The notes: generated from the letters alone by a model not told the origin. Counted from the first letter of the stretch, positions 11,104-22,364 are shown. The stretch is DNA of 64,000 nt from Agrypnia vestita (GCA_016648135.1 JADDOH010010959.1:1-64000); one strand, 5' to 3'. Numbers and translations are program-made.

Positions 11104-13108
11104 GCGACCGAAGGTTCGGTTTCGGTTTCGGCAAGTTTCGGCAAAAAATTTAATTTCGGCGGAAAATCTGCCGAACCTTCGGCCGCACCGAAACTCTGCG
11201 TTCGTGGATTATCGCGCGTCGTTCGGCTGACTTCGGGTTCGAAAACGAAGATGAGAAATATGAAAAACTCACTGTACGCGTCTTTGGACATCAAATTCTC
11301 TTTTATAAAAGGACACCCTTCGTTGATGGCTGCGACATTACTGGACCCACACTGGACCCAAGATTTAAATCGAAATATCTCAATTCCGATGAAGTGGATG
11401 TTGCAATGACAGAAATAATATCTTTTTGGCGGAGCATAACGACGACCCTGTACCGTCAGTCAGCGGAGAAAATGTTTCTACAATACTTACATTGCCAGCT
11501 TCCAACACACAGCGAGTAAAGGAAAGTCTTTGGGAGACCCACGATGGCGATAATACTTCTAATAATATGGAGATAACTGGATCTGAAGATCAAAAAATTG
11601 TTTTGAAAGAAAAAATTCAGTCTTACCTAGCGGAGCCATTATTGCCAGGTAATGCCGACATATCGTCACCCCAGTTCTATCTTGTCGTAAGGTCAAAATC
11701 GTCGTTTTTGACTTATTGTGATAGCGTGAAGCTTTGATTGAGACTTGCTCTACAAATCGCTCCAATGCATTTTATCGTACCTACTCTAGTTTCGTCGGTA
11801 CAGAATTCCATTTTGTTTCTATCTTGTCGTATGTATCTTACGTTCGTACAAAGTTTAAAAAAAAGTTAGTTCTATCTTGTCATAACATTCAATTTGGGCT
11901 CCCACTTGTCGTATCTGGCCCGGTATCTCTTCTAATTCAATTAAAAATTTAAAAATATAACCCTCGAAAAAGTAAAATTTAAGATATTTCAATTAAAACG
12001 GAAAGATTTTTTAAATTACAGTGCTGGTGGTGATGGGCTGTCCTTTACTCCATATACTCAAATAAAGCAATTGAGATATACTTAACATCAAGTACGTATA
12101 AGACAAACATGGATTTGACATCATTCGTAGATAATAAATTACAAAAAACACATCTGAGACGTGAAAATCCTTTTCAGATTTCCCATTTTAAGATTTGCGA
12201 CCCTTGAGGTGAGTAGGTACTCACGAAAACGGCGATACACAAATGATCCAAATATTATTATTATTATTAAGTCTTGAACTGAGGAAAAAAATGCTATCTA
12301 GCATCAATCCTTTCATGCACACCACCGATAAATAAAATATTTTACGAAAATTTACTTAAAAATCATTGATTTTGCCTTTATTGTAATTTTTTATTTAGTA
12401 TTTCTTTATTATTTTCTTATTACCCCAGCAAAAAGCTTCTCTGGTCTTGTGAATCATAATTTATTGTAGTATTACTGTTGTTTAAATTAGTATTTTTTGG
12501 TAGAGTTTCATAAAAATGATTTCATTATCGCTTAGATTATGTTAACGAATACTTTAATCAAATCATTTCAATTCTTACATACTTTTTTTAATGAAAACAA
12601 TTTTTTCCTGTTATTTTGAAGCGAACCATTAATAAAAAACATTAAAATGACATATTTTTTCCTTTAAATACCAACCGATATTTCAGTTCCATTTTGTCGT
12701 GTCGTCAGTTTTCGTCACAATGTTGCGGATGTTTGTCGTATCGTCAATTTTTATCAAACTTTAGTATAAAAATTATAAAAAACGGTTCCAGGTAAATCTA
12801 ATTTTTCTCTTGCAAATGACGTAATAAAAAAAATAGAAAATTATCATTAACTCGGAAAAGAATAATGTTGTTTCCTGTAGTTGGAATATCTATTTCAAAC
12901 TTTGAATGCATTTTTCTAAAAACTGTTGTTTTGCCCTTACGACAAGATAGAACTGGGGTTGTCCTGAGAAAAGCTATTAAAAGTATCTTTCTGCCCACTG
13001 TATCCAAGCGAGCAGTTTTTTAGTGCCGCTGGACAAATTTTAATATTCGCAGATCATCGGAGCAGGGTACAATATAAGACTTTAATTACGAGTACTAAAG
13101 TTAATTAG
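11104..13108 (+). pseudogene. hAT transposase relic, interrupted by another element
   Basis: The left part (11,104-11,200) is built of CGGTTTCGGC/GCCGAAACC-type repeats, common near ends of some hAT elements. From about 11,250 a degraded hAT transposase is readable: AATLLDP near 11,335, then DPRFKSKYLNSDEVD after a small duplication that shifts the frame, and from 11,426 a continuous frame through KEKIQSYLAEPLLPGNAD. The frame is cut at 11,669 by a 1,290-bp insertion. After it (12,959 on) the C-terminal dimerisation region resumes with PSEQFFSAAGQI (from 13,004) and ends at TAG 13,106-13,108. The order ATLLDPRFK, LxxYL, then the SxxxFSxAG block is the normal hAT order. The N-terminal zinc finger and most of the catalytic core are missing, so it cannot encode an active enzyme. 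Confidence 0.75.
11669..12958. mobile_element. 1,290-bp element with 24-bp perfect terminal inverted repeats
   Basis: Both ends are the same 24 bases read inward, starting CCCCAGTTCTATCTTGTCG and ending GTAAGG, and the similarity continues weakly for about 18 more bases. Subterminal copies of TTGTCGTA or close variants occur at 11,815, 11,875, 11,905, 12,690 and 12,735, like binding sites for a transposase. The element splits the hAT frame between GNAD and the C-terminal block, which fixes its limits independently. The flanks TCGTCA and TTGTCC are only a 4-of-6 match, so the target duplication is decayed or absent. I see no transposase motif inside. The superfamily is unknown to me. Confidence 0.75.
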
Positions 13109-13654
13109 TAATCTAATATTAATATTTCGTTTTTATTATTTAAGAACTGATTTTTAAATTAAGTACTTAATTATCGTTCAAACTAATTATAGTAACCTTT
13201 GTTGAAACTGATTAACTTATCATAATAACGGTATGTGCCTCTTTCCTTTTTTTGTTGAGACTAATAATTAATTACTAGTAATTGATTAGGTAATCATACA
13301 TTACTAACTGCAAATAAAAGATCTAAATAAATGAATTAATGTTAAATTTAGTCTTAAGAATCGCCTAATTTGGTAATTAGTCGTCATTCGATTCAAATTA
13401 TCTTTATCGGACCTTATTCAACCGCGAACCCCCAAGTTGTGTGTCCAGACAACACTTTGTCGCTGTTTCCTTTTTGTTTATCTTTTCTGTCCACTTCTCT
13501 CTATAACGTTATCTACTACTGCGTTTATTTCATATTACACAAACTATGGTTAGCTTTTCCTAAGACTTCGTCTCTTTTAGAATCAAATTCAGTGAAGTTC
13601 GGTGCCGATAAATCGTTATTTATTGTTAAAATTCTACTTTTTATTATTTATTAT
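13109..13654. other. no recognised feature
   Basis: AT-rich DNA with TTAATTA-type runs. A 147-codon open frame (13,370-13,813, +) runs through this stretch into the SINE and is therefore not credible as a gene. Confidence 0.45.
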
Positions 13655-13835
13655 TATAGGCATTTTTTAAATAGAGATACGAACACTAAATACGTGTCGT
13701 ATTCTTACTTTTCTCAAATTAATCCAAAATCCTGGGTTATTAAAATAGGACCATATTTGTGGTGTCCTGGGATGGGGCTCGAACCAGCAGGCGAGCGTCA
13801 TGACCACCACTAATTGAGGTTCTCCGTATTCTTGT
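13655..13835 (-). mobile_element. tRNA-derived SINE, copy 1
   Basis: Read on the minus strand, a tRNA-like head (AGTGGTGGTCATGACGCTCG as the A-box region, then GGTTCGAGCCCC as a B-box) is followed by a body containing GGTCCTATTTT and GTGTTCGTATCTCTATTTAA. Head and body occur in the same order and orientation at 16,318-16,505. The B-box is close to the consensus GGTTCGANTCC. The anticodon arm has a deletion compared with copy 2. Such heads come from tRNA genes and carry an internal RNA polymerase III promoter; the body is family specific. Confidence 0.65.
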
Positions 13836-14209
13836 GTAGTGCAGAGTCAGAGCAATTATATACATACCTATATATATTTTAAGTCGTCAAGTTTTTGAGT
13901 TTAATTAAAAGTAAATAGAAGAATGTCTCGACTCTCGACTGTGTCTACTACGAATAATGCAGTATTGTTGACGCATTTTAAGACAAATCCTGGAGGGAGT
14001 AAATCTCTCCTGCTGGGACGACCTCCGGTGCGTTAGATGGACCGAGTGAAGGACAGATCCGGGTGAAGGCAGATAATTTGAATCCTCTCAAGACATAACT
14101 GCGCTTCGGTAGCGCAGATAACGACGAAGATAAACAGACCCTAAATTGACACTACTGAGGGTGTATGCTTACGGCGTCAGTTACCTGTTTTATTTTATAT
14201 ATTAGTAAA
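13836..14209. other. no recognised feature
   Basis: AT-rich then a balanced stretch at 13,990-14,160. No gene, RNA or boundary recognised. Confidence 0.45.
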
Positions 14210-14945
14210 CTAGCTTTTCGTACCCGGCGTTGTACGGGTCAATTCCGTTGTTTTGCAAAGCTTCTAACTAAAACAATGTTTCCATTTAATCAAGCCTGGG
14301 ATGATGGGTAGGATGTCTAGGGAAGAAATGTGGTATATTTTTTTCGTCGGGAATATGTATGCAAAATTTAGATCCAATCGGTCAAGCTATGTAGATTTAT
14401 ATATATCTTGTGAAGGGGGTGGGTTAGAGGGGGAAGGAGAAATGTCACCTTATATTATCCGACTGGTCCTAAAGAATAAGTATACAAAATTTGGGTCAGA
14501 TCGGTCAAACGGTACAGATTTGCATAGAAAATAAATCAGCGGCAGCGGGGTGGGATAAACGGTGAGGGGGTAAATGTAATCCTTGTTACCCACCGGGTCC
14601 CTAAGGCTACGTGTCAAAATTTGAGACAGATCGGTCAAATGGTGTAGATTTGAACAGAAAATATAGGAGGGGGGGGGGAATGTTGCCTACTCGTATGTAA
14701 CCCGCCGGGTCCTAAAAGATAGTTTCCAAATTTTGAGTCCGATCGGCCGAGTGGTACAGATTTGCATTGAAAATATATGAGGGGGTGGGGAAGGGGTAAA
14801 GTGAGAGGAAATAAATGCTCCCATGTTATCCGCCGAGTCCTAAAGAATAAGTATGTAAAATTTGAGTCGAATCGGACAAACGTTGTAGATTTATATAGAG
14901 AACAGACAGACAGACAGAAATTGAGTTTAAAGGTATAGATATATT
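14210..14945 (+). repeat. ~130-bp tandem-repeat element, locus 2
   Basis: The left end reads AAACTAGCTTTTCGTACCCG, then GGCGTTGTACGGGT. About five units follow with AGATCGGTCAAACGGTACAG-type cores and G-rich runs. The right end is the GACAGACAGACAG, ATTGAGTTT, AGGTATAG tail seen at locus 1. This copy shows both ends of the family, matching the inverted copy at 22,365-22,770. It has no coding capacity. Confidence 0.75.
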
Positions 14946-15189
14946 ATTTTTGTCGATCAATTTTTTCTAAACCAAAGTTACCCTAAGATATTAGAAATCT
15001 AAATTCTAAAATCTAAAATTAATAAATTTTAAATCGTAACATTTCTTCATTCCTTTTTCCTGTTGCACATTTCCGTCGCGCGTCGTCGCATTCACGAAAT
15101 TAGTCCCATTGACCAAGAGTAAAACGTTGAAAATAATAATGACCTTCGGAATACCTACTTAAATTTTTTTTTCTGAATTATCTGCATTC

Positions 15190-15700
15190 AAAATATTGTT
15201 ATCATACACGGTGATGTCATGTGCGTGCCTTCGCGTAGTATATTCGGTTGTTGTGTGGTAATACGCCTGTCTCCACGATATTTCCTCCCAGACGGAGAAC
15301 CTAAACCAGACAAGAATATATCCCTCCTCTCTCTCGTACGGGCCCGCCCGTCACTGACGTGGCCGCCCCTCCCTCGTAGCCGCGCACCCGGTACCAGGGC
15401 CACAGGAAGCGCAGCAGGCAAGGTAGCGAGACTCCCACTATCGAGATCCGAGATTCCCGCCAACGCATTCCAACTTCGGACTGGGTGAATCCTCTTTCCT
15501 CTGTGCGCCTGATACTCGCTGGCAGTATGCGCTGAGGACGGACTGAGGCAAATGCAATATCGTTTCCCGCCGCCCTACAAACTTCCCTTTCACCCCTCTA
15601 CCCGGTGTATATCGTGCGCTCCTGGCAGTCGGACTCTCGACAGAAGTGATAGCTTGCAGTTGAAGGAAAGAGAACTGAAATTTGTGATGGTACAATAAAT
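15190..15700. other. GC-rich island, function unknown
   Basis: A stretch with many CpG and C-rich runs in an AT-rich region. Overlapping open frames on both strands (for example 15,219-15,488 + and 15,438-15,695 -) are as expected from the composition, and none resembles a known protein. It could be a promoter or untranslated exon of a host gene; no convincing splice site was found at its edges. Confidence 0.35.
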
Positions 15701-16317
15701 AAGGTTGTTAGTTAAAGTTTCAAAGCTTAGCTTTGCACTTTGTAGAAGTAGATTAGGCGGTCTGGCCGCATGTAGAGAGAGTAGGTAATACAGAGTATCG
15801 TAGACAACATTAAAAAACAAAAAACATTTCAGTAGCAATTAGAAAATTTTACTCTTGAAAATATAGACATGTCCTGACTAAGTAAAAAATGTTTTCCCTG
15901 TCGAACAAAACGTTTTAAAATCATCTATTAAATGTAAAAATAATTATCTACGTATAATCGAAAATTTCAAAAAAATTTAAGGCAATAAATAATTTCACAA
16001 AGTATGCCGTAGCAGTCTGTTTTGAACAGTGGTGCCCGTCGGAAGGCATTTTTTAATCACGCGCATCCGGCCGTTACAGCTGCCAAGCATTGTTCTGCTT
16101 ACGTAGGTACTCGTATATGTAAATTATTTCCTTTGATCTACCACCAGGCGTTTACATCTTAATCATTTTTTCATTTTCACATTGAAAATACTCGAGTATT
16201 TTACCAAATGTACCAAAATAGCTATTATTCAAATTCATGCACATATAAACAAATAAATAAAAAAGACTTATTTTAGTTTTAAGATTTATTTTAACTTTAT
16301 GAACATATATTTTAAAA
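15701..16317. other. no recognised feature
   Basis: AT-rich DNA, including an isolated ATACTCGAGTATT palindrome near 16,187 that resembles the ACTCGA cluster at 17,380. Confidence 0.4.
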
Positions 16318-16505
16318 ACATTTTTTTTTTAAATAGAGATGCGAACACGGAATACATGTCACATTAATATTCTTACTATTTTCAAACTAAACTAAATGCT
16401 AGTGCTATGAAAATAGGACTAACTTGCTGGGCTGGAGTGAGGTTCGAACCCGCGACCTTTGGATCACGAGGCGAGAGTCCTAACCACAAGACCAACAAGC
16501 TACTT
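16318..16505 (-). mobile_element. tRNA-derived SINE, copy 2
   Basis: On the minus strand the head reads TGGTCTTGTGGTTAGGACTC (A-box region), then CTCGCCTCGTGATCC (anticodon arm region), then GGGTTCGAACCTCAC (B-box). The body follows with TCCTATTTTCATAGCAC and ends GTGTTCGCATCTCTATTTAA before a run of A. This is the better-preserved copy of the family at 13,655-13,835. It is not called as a tRNA gene because the acceptor stem does not pair and a body with a related copy follows. Confidence 0.7.
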
Positions 16506-17379
16506 TTTTTTAACGTCTTGAATTCAGTATTACTGCGAATTTTTGTCTTTATTATTCCCGCTGTGGAAACTTCCCTTTCCGTTGCTGTTGATTTCGGTCT
16601 TATTGTCATCAGCGCATTGAATATACTTCTAATTTATCTGTTTGCTTTTTGTAAATATCAAATTTTTGAACTCTCTTTTTATGTTTTCTTCTTTCCTAAT
16701 ACATTTTTTTCTAATAATATACAATCTTCTACTCCTTCTGAAGAATTCACTCTCTTCTTGCGAAAAATTAAGTCTATATCTTCCGAAGACGTATTTGGGT
16801 GAATCCTTTCAATAATTTCTTGGGCCAGTAGAATTGCAACGTTTTTGGTGGAGTATTTAATGTTGTCATTCTAAATAAGAACGTTTCCCGTTTGTAAATT
16901 TTTTTTTATTATTATTGTAATATTTTATACAATGTATAGATTTACATTTTTTACATTTAGTTTCTCGGTATACCTTTCCAAAAAAGAGGCAAGCTCTTAT
17001 GCTTCGAGAGGGACTTACACTTTTATTTTTTAAACACACATATATACATGTACACACACATATACATATATATTCACATATATATATATATTTTTAAATA
17101 TTATTGTGTTAAAATATATCAGTAAGGTTATTAATGTCTCGTTTCTGCGTTCATTCATACGTTTTTCAACTGCAATCGACAATTCATTACTTATCTGAGT
17201 TCCTAAGCCTGTTTTATTCAAACAATTTGAAAAATTAGGAACTCCGACGACCGAAACTGTGCAAAAAATTATTACCTGATAGTGACCGCTAACTCGGGGC
17301 TTTGGGCATAAACGCCAAAAGCAAAACGTTAATAAAGTTATTGTTGTTTCTGAAATATTTCAACAATTTCCATTTTTGA
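16506..17379. other. low-complexity AT-rich stretch
   Basis: Contains a (CA/TA)-rich run at about 17,034-17,095. A 131-codon frame (16,407-16,802, +) starts inside the SINE and is rejected as a gene. Confidence 0.45.
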
Positions 17380-17475
17380 GTATTAATCGAGTAATTTTCA
17401 AAATACTCGATTATCGAGTACTTGAAAAATAGACGAGTATACTCGAGTATCGAATACTCGATTACTCGATTATTT
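17380..17475. repeat. cluster of ACTCGA / TCGAGT hexamers
   Basis: At least eight copies of ACTCGA or its complement TCGAGT occur within about 100 bases, often joined as ATACTCGAGTAT. Some hAT ends carry arrays of short palindromic motifs like this, but no inverted partner or transposase is visible nearby, so the origin is open. Confidence 0.5.
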
Positions 17476-17758
17476 TATTTCTTCTGTCTTTTTTAAAAAA
17501 CCCATTATTCTTATCCTCTTTCACGTTCATGTAGATTATTGAATTTATAATACTTTTCAGCTTTCAGATATATTGCATTTTCACGACAGGAGAAAGTCGA
17601 TAGAAATCCAATCGTGCATCGGATTTGTTCCAGTATTGCGTTAACGTTTGTTGGTTATTCTAAAAATAGATAAAGAAAGAGTTGATTTTAAACCCGCCGG
17701 TCTTCTCGAGAATCATTTTCAACTTGAATTATCACTTGTGTGAAATTTCAATTTTTCA

Positions 17759-18283
17759 TTAAACTTCAATAAAATGTGCGCGTCGCATGATACTGCAGGA
17801 CTTCGATACGGTCGCTAATATCGCATACCTGAAAACGGGCGATTCCTCGCTGCTTCGCGCTGAAGGAATGAGCGATTGCAATCTCACGAACGCGGAGTAT
17901 CGAACTTGACGATTTGTGAAAACTATCTTACGTATCGATCTCCATCCAGCGATGAACGTATTTTTTTCATAGCAAAATGTAGAGCGAATCTGACTGAAGA
18001 GCGGTGCTTCGCGATGAGAACTCGAAGACGTTTGATAATATCTCCCCGTGGCTTTTTTCTCTTTCCGGATAACAATGCTAAGAGTTGTGGAACACTCTCC
18101 GGGGTAGACGTTTCTCCATTGTGTTCCGAAGATAGTGATGCAAAATGAAGCGGTTCCACCGTCTCCGTGTGCGATGCTCGTGTTCCTCCACTCGGCTGTG
18201 ACTGCAGACAATGAGAACATTGTGTGTTTTTCGCATGATTGATATATCGACTTGGCGATATTTACTTCATTTTGCGGATGCAC
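17759..18283 (-). other. 174-codon open frame, unrecognised, doubtful gene
   Basis: An open frame on the minus strand with a mixed composition and no run of hydrophobic residues or known motif. The opposite strand is also open for 90 codons over the same bases, which weakens the case for selection on either frame. The DNA is richer in CpG than its surroundings. It may be a conserved non-coding block, a UTR or chance. Confidence 0.2.
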
Positions 18284-18535
18284 ATTTTATGCAGCCTGCT
18301 TCAATTCAACTTTCCTCTTCAATGTTTGTGTTAATTATTGTAAAACAGTGCAACACTATTCAAATTTCGGAACGCCGAATCGTCTACCATCCTGCTTGTC
18401 ATCCAGGACTTTGAAACGTGGGCTCAGGTACATCTAGATTAAATATATAATAGCTGTATGTATTTTTCAGCCCCGTAGTCAAGAAGCGTCTCTTCCTTCT
18501 AAATACCGTACATTCCATGTGAAAATAACTATTAA

Positions 18536-19080
18536 TCTATACCTATAAAACTCAATGTCTGTCTGTCGATTCAAACTTTGCATAGGGTAACATTGCATTT
18601 GCGTAACATAGGCGACATTTCCTCCCTATTCTCATACCCCTTCCCCTCCCCATGATATATTTTCGATGCAAATCTGTACCGTTTGACCGATCGGACTCAA
18701 AATTTGGAAACTTATTCATTAGGACTCGGCGGGTAACGTAGACATTTCCCCCCTATTCTTTTAATCCTTCCCCTCCCCTGATAAATTTTCGATGCAAATC
18801 TGTACCGTTTTACCGATCGGACTCAAAATTTGGATACTTATTCTTAAGGTCTCGGCGGGTAACATAGGCTGCATTTCTCCTCTCCTCCTTTACCCCTTCC
18901 CATCCTCCTGATTTATTTTCAATACAAATCAATACCGTTCAACCGATCGGACTCAAAATTTGTAGTTATTCTTTAGGACCCGTCGGGTAACAAGGATGAC
19001 ATTTCCTCCCTCCCCTTTTACCTTTTCTCCCCCCCCCTGATATATTTTCGACGCGAATCTATACGGTTCGAATCAAACCT
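18536..19080 (-). repeat. ~130-bp tandem-repeat element, locus 3 (inverted)
   Basis: Starts CTATACCTATAAAACTCAAT followed by GTCTGTCTGTCG, the inverted form of the tail at loci 1 and 2, then about four units with ACCGATCGGACTCAAAATTT and CTCGGCGGGTAAC. The far end carrying the CCGGGTACG motif is missing, so this copy is truncated on the right. Confidence 0.75.
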
Positions 19081-19240
19081 TTGTTTCCCCTGACAAATTT
19101 ATTTTGAACTTCTTAAACATTTTTTTAGTACAGCATTATAAACATCATCTTTACAAATTCGACTTTGTTTTAAATAGTACATGTAAACATATTTTCCATT
19201 AGTTATATATTTATTTATTTCTATAGTTATAAATTGCATA

Positions 19241-20373
19241 GGTTGTTCTTTACTTATGAAATTACCGTTTTATATAGAAAAAGTCAAATATTTTTTTTAA
19301 GTAAAGTATATATTTAGTCATTCGAAGTATTGGCCATTGTTGTCGATACACTTTTGTCATTTTATTTATTTATTTATTTATTAAATATTATAAACTTATA
19401 AATTTAAAATATAATTTTAAGTTTCTAGTCGGAGCTTCTGTGATTTGAAGACGGTCCGCTGTGCAGTGTGTGGACGAGCGTTGTCGTGGAGAAGTTGTGG
19501 ACTAGAGCAATTGACAATTCTTGGTTGTTTGATAGCGAGCCTGTCCATCGTCGTTTTCAATTCTTGACAGTATACTTCTGCAGTAATTGTTGTGCTAGAT
19601 CTCAAGAAGCTGTAATGAATAATGCCGGCACACATCCACCATACAGTCACGAGCAGTTTCTTTTGACTCAATATGTTTGGGACGTTGTTTGGCTGCTTTC
19701 CCTGGGTCCAACCGATTGCGACGTGATTGTGACGAATGCGTCCGATTATCATCCAGGATCCACTTTTCATCACAAGCAACAATCCGATTCAGAATTCCCT
19801 CATTTTTGCGACGACTCAACAAATGAAGGCAAGCTCCGACGCGAGTTCGTGCGGTACCCGCTTGGCGAACTTCTTTATTTTCCCAATTTGACGCAAATTA
19901 ATCAGTATCGTTTTCAGTATCACTTACGCTGAAGGCTGTTGCTAAAGATAAATTCTTCCACTTTAGCTTTCAATTCGTCACTATCGGCTGTAGTCTCCGG
20001 TCGTCCATGGGGTTTATTGTTGAGGTCGAAATTTGTGAGTGAAAAAGTGATCAAAACAAAAACGCACCATGCGGTCATTTGTTGTATCTTTTTCAACAGG
20101 TTGTTGATATTGCTTGGCGTCTGCGCAGTATTAGTGTCACGACGGAACTCGTATTCAAAAATAACGCTAATTTTTATTTTCTTCATGGTCGCAGACATAG
20201 CGGTATCAAAGAAAAAGCAATCGACGGAAAAACAAATTAAAATATAATTTTCAAAAAGTATTTTCATAGCTTTCATTTGATATCAATTTGAATTTGGAAT
20301 TCCAAGTCAAATGCAAGATATCGATCTTCAAACTAGCCAGTATTAGAAAACGGCAATTTCATAGGTAAGCACC
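19241..20373 (-). mobile_element. mariner element with TIRs and TA duplication
   Basis: The inverted ends are at 19,241-19,271 (GGTTGTTCTTTACTTATG.., ending ACCGTTTT) and 20,347-20,373 (the same with a 4-base indel), and TA flanks both sides at 19,239-19,240 and 20,374-20,375, as in mariner. The element is about 1.13 kb, shorter than the usual 1.25-1.3 kb, because parts are missing. The transposase runs on the minus strand and is broken; see the separate entry. A (TTTA)n insertion or expansion lies at about 19,363-19,385 in the coding region. Confidence 0.88.
19319..20197 (-). pseudogene. mariner transposase, inactivated
   Basis: Reading from about 20,197 down: an N-terminal part begins MSATMKKIKISVIFEYEF and includes DLNNKPHGRPETT and DSDELKAKVEE, typical of the mariner DNA-binding region. 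Frameshifts follow around the VPHEL motif (near 19,855). The catalytic region is readable with the first aspartate in VACDEKWI (near 19,780) and the second in LLHDNARPHTAQRT (near 19,470). The third aspartate, normally 34 residues later in a YSPDL-type motif, is missing: AT-rich filler replaces it. The protein end CIDNNGQYFE with its stop is still present at 19,319-19,352. With at least two frameshifts and no third catalytic residue it cannot be active. Confidence 0.85.
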
Positions 20374-20375
20374 TA

Positions 20376-20840
20376 ATAGTATTACTTTATTACACAGATA
20401 CGATTCTACTCTCTCTTCCATTCCCCTTTCCACCTCACTTTTTTATCTCTTTTCCGTGAATTTTCTCGGTATTTTAAGTATTGCATATTGAATCGTCCAC
20501 GCAATTTTCGGAAGTTTTCAATTTGGCCCGATTTCGTTTTTTTACTCATTTAGTCAGATATTCGTCCGGTAAAGTTAAGGACTCCTCCGTCCCGACCCGA
20601 TACTGATCGGGTTTTCTACTAACGAACGGGTCAGTTAGAGTTCTAGTATTTGATACATTTTAAGTGGTTGTATTTTTTACATATCGCGATCAAAACGGGT
20701 AAAATAAAATTAGCGAAAAAGTATATTTGAAATTAGTATCTAAGACTAAATATTAAAAGAGGTTGAAATGAACTAAACATTAATCGCGATAACAACATTC
20801 AAATGTCCTTTCTTCCGCATATGTATTTTCCAATTTGTCG
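20376..20840. other. no recognised feature
   Basis: AT-rich DNA. A short stretch at 20,590-20,640 repeats GACCCGAT/ATCGGGTT-type motifs on both strands. No gene seen. Confidence 0.4.
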
Positions 20841-21179
20841 GATGAATTTTGAGTGGAGGAAATAAAGAGATCCTCCGCGGGCGATGGAGCGCGTCCCCCC
20901 TCCCGGCGGCCGCGAGGAAACTGCCCGCCGAGGAAAACAATCCGGCGCGCCACCGCCGCCAGTGCCTGTCGTGCTGCCGCGCTGACGAGTCTCGCCCCAG
21001 GGAAGTTGCCGCCCGCGCCGCGTTCCGTACCGTGCCACGCTCGCCCGTCCCGCGGAGTATCCCACCCATCACCCGATAGTCCCGAGTGTGCCGGACCCGC
21101 GCCTGTTCCTAGCGGCGCGCGGGAAGACCAGCCGTGCCGGCCGCGGCGCCAGCTCCCGCGACAGGAGCGGTCTCCTCAG
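20841..21179 (+). other. GC-rich block ending at a consensus splice donor: candidate first exon
   Basis: The block is about two-thirds or more G+C and CpG-rich, in sharp contrast to its flanks. It ends in CTCCTCAG at 21,179, followed by GTGAGT at 21,180-21,185, a full match to the donor consensus. Overlapping open frames (20,853-21,206 +, 20,799-21,065 -) match no known protein, so an untranslated first exon of a gene reading to the right is the simplest reading. No TATA box or initiator was pinned down, and no acceptor with a recognisable second exon was found in the window. This is an inference from composition and one splice site. Confidence 0.35.
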
Positions 21180-21715
21180 GTGAGTCAGCGCCGTCGGGGA
21201 CGGTGAACCGCGTCGCCGGCTCGCTTTTACGCGCCCCTAATTTCGCCGAAGATTAATTGTCGGCGCCGTGTTTTTTGGGCCATCGAGTGCGCCATCGCGA
21301 TGTCAAAATTCATTTAAGATGTAGAGCTAGTCGTTTTTCGTATTTACCGTGTAAATCTACTACATAAAGTGTGTTAAGTTTTTACGGGATTTATAATGAA
21401 TATTAATTTGCTCGCCCCGCGGCGCTTATTCTACTCTCTCGCGGTGCGCTCGTTGCGCTCGTATAAGTTATTAAAATGACAAATTTTCATTCTTTTTTCC
21501 GCGTTAAAAGAAGAGCATTATCTTATAGAAAGGCTGAAAAATGTAATTTGAACGCGATATTCAAAAAGTGGCAATTCGCGAAGAAAGACGGCGAGAGTGC
21601 CGGATGAATTCCGGCGGCTTAATTATGAAAATGGTAACGCGCCCGGCGCGCGGAGTCGACGTACAAATTTCTAAATAAACGGCGGCCGCGGCTGAGTGAG
21701 CATGTGTTATAGCTC
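21180..21715. other. sequence following the candidate donor, nothing further recognised
   Basis: Composition grades from GC-rich to AT-rich. If the donor at 21,180 is real, this is intron. Confidence 0.3.
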
Positions 21716-22010
21716 TAATTGTTACTCGGAGCGTTTCCCCGGCATCTGGCCGCGTGGCGCCGGCCGCCGCTCGCCGCTCGCCGCTCGCCGCTCGCTCGGC
21801 CAGCGGCCACCAGCCGGCCGGGCTGTCTCTCGTCCTCCCTCCTGACGCTCGAGCGGGGTTCGGGGGATGACGATATCACGATTGAGAGAAAGTCTCCATT
21901 TACATTCACCACGTCCCCGCCCGACGTGCTCCCGGACCTTACCCGTGTTACTGCCGAACGCTTCCTTCGAGCCCACTGATAGCTTTTTACTTTCTTCGTG
22001 AATTGCATCG
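21716..22010. other. second GC-rich island with GCCGCTC repeats
   Basis: Bases 21,764-21,800 hold about four tandem copies of CTCGCCG, a motif also found in the satellite at 57,840-57,870. Open frames on both strands lack known domains. It may be regulatory DNA or an element end; no boundary found. Confidence 0.3.
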
Positions 22011-22109
22011 GAACATTCGAGTGTTATTTTATGATAAATGTATTTTCTGCAAATCTCAATTTAAGCCTCCGCCGTTAATCATAGTAGTATCACACCCAAA
22101 AATAGTAAT

Positions 22110-22136
22110 ATAATTATATATATATATATATATATA
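22110..22136. repeat. (TA)n microsatellite
   Basis: A perfect TA run of about 13 units. Confidence 0.85.
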
Positions 22137-22364
22137 AAACGTATTCATTAAAGAATAGCTGCATCATTCTCTTTTAACCGTGTTTTCATTCGGGCATGAA
22201 AGAGAAAGCGCTATATATTGACCCTATATTATCTTTGGAAAACATTTAACTTAATGTGGATGCTCGTGCTCGTGACGATTTGTATGATGGAAACGCGTAA
22301 AATAATAAATAAATATACGTGATTCATCTTGAAACCTGATTAGCTTTTTCAGCTTCTTCTATAC

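Noticed and set aside
13370..13813. 147-codon open frame on the plus strand
   Set aside because: It runs antisense through a tRNA-derived SINE and AT-rich DNA; no protein family matches.
16430..16500. functional tRNA gene on the minus strand
   Set aside because: A-box and B-box are present but the acceptor stem does not pair and a shared body follows, as in SINEs.
16407..16802. 131-codon frame with a hydrophobic stretch, possible membrane protein
   Set aside because: The first third is antisense SINE and the hydrophobic part is what T-rich DNA encodes by chance.
17759..18283. 174-codon open frame on the minus strand as a gene
   Set aside because: Both strands are open over much of the same DNA and no motif is visible.
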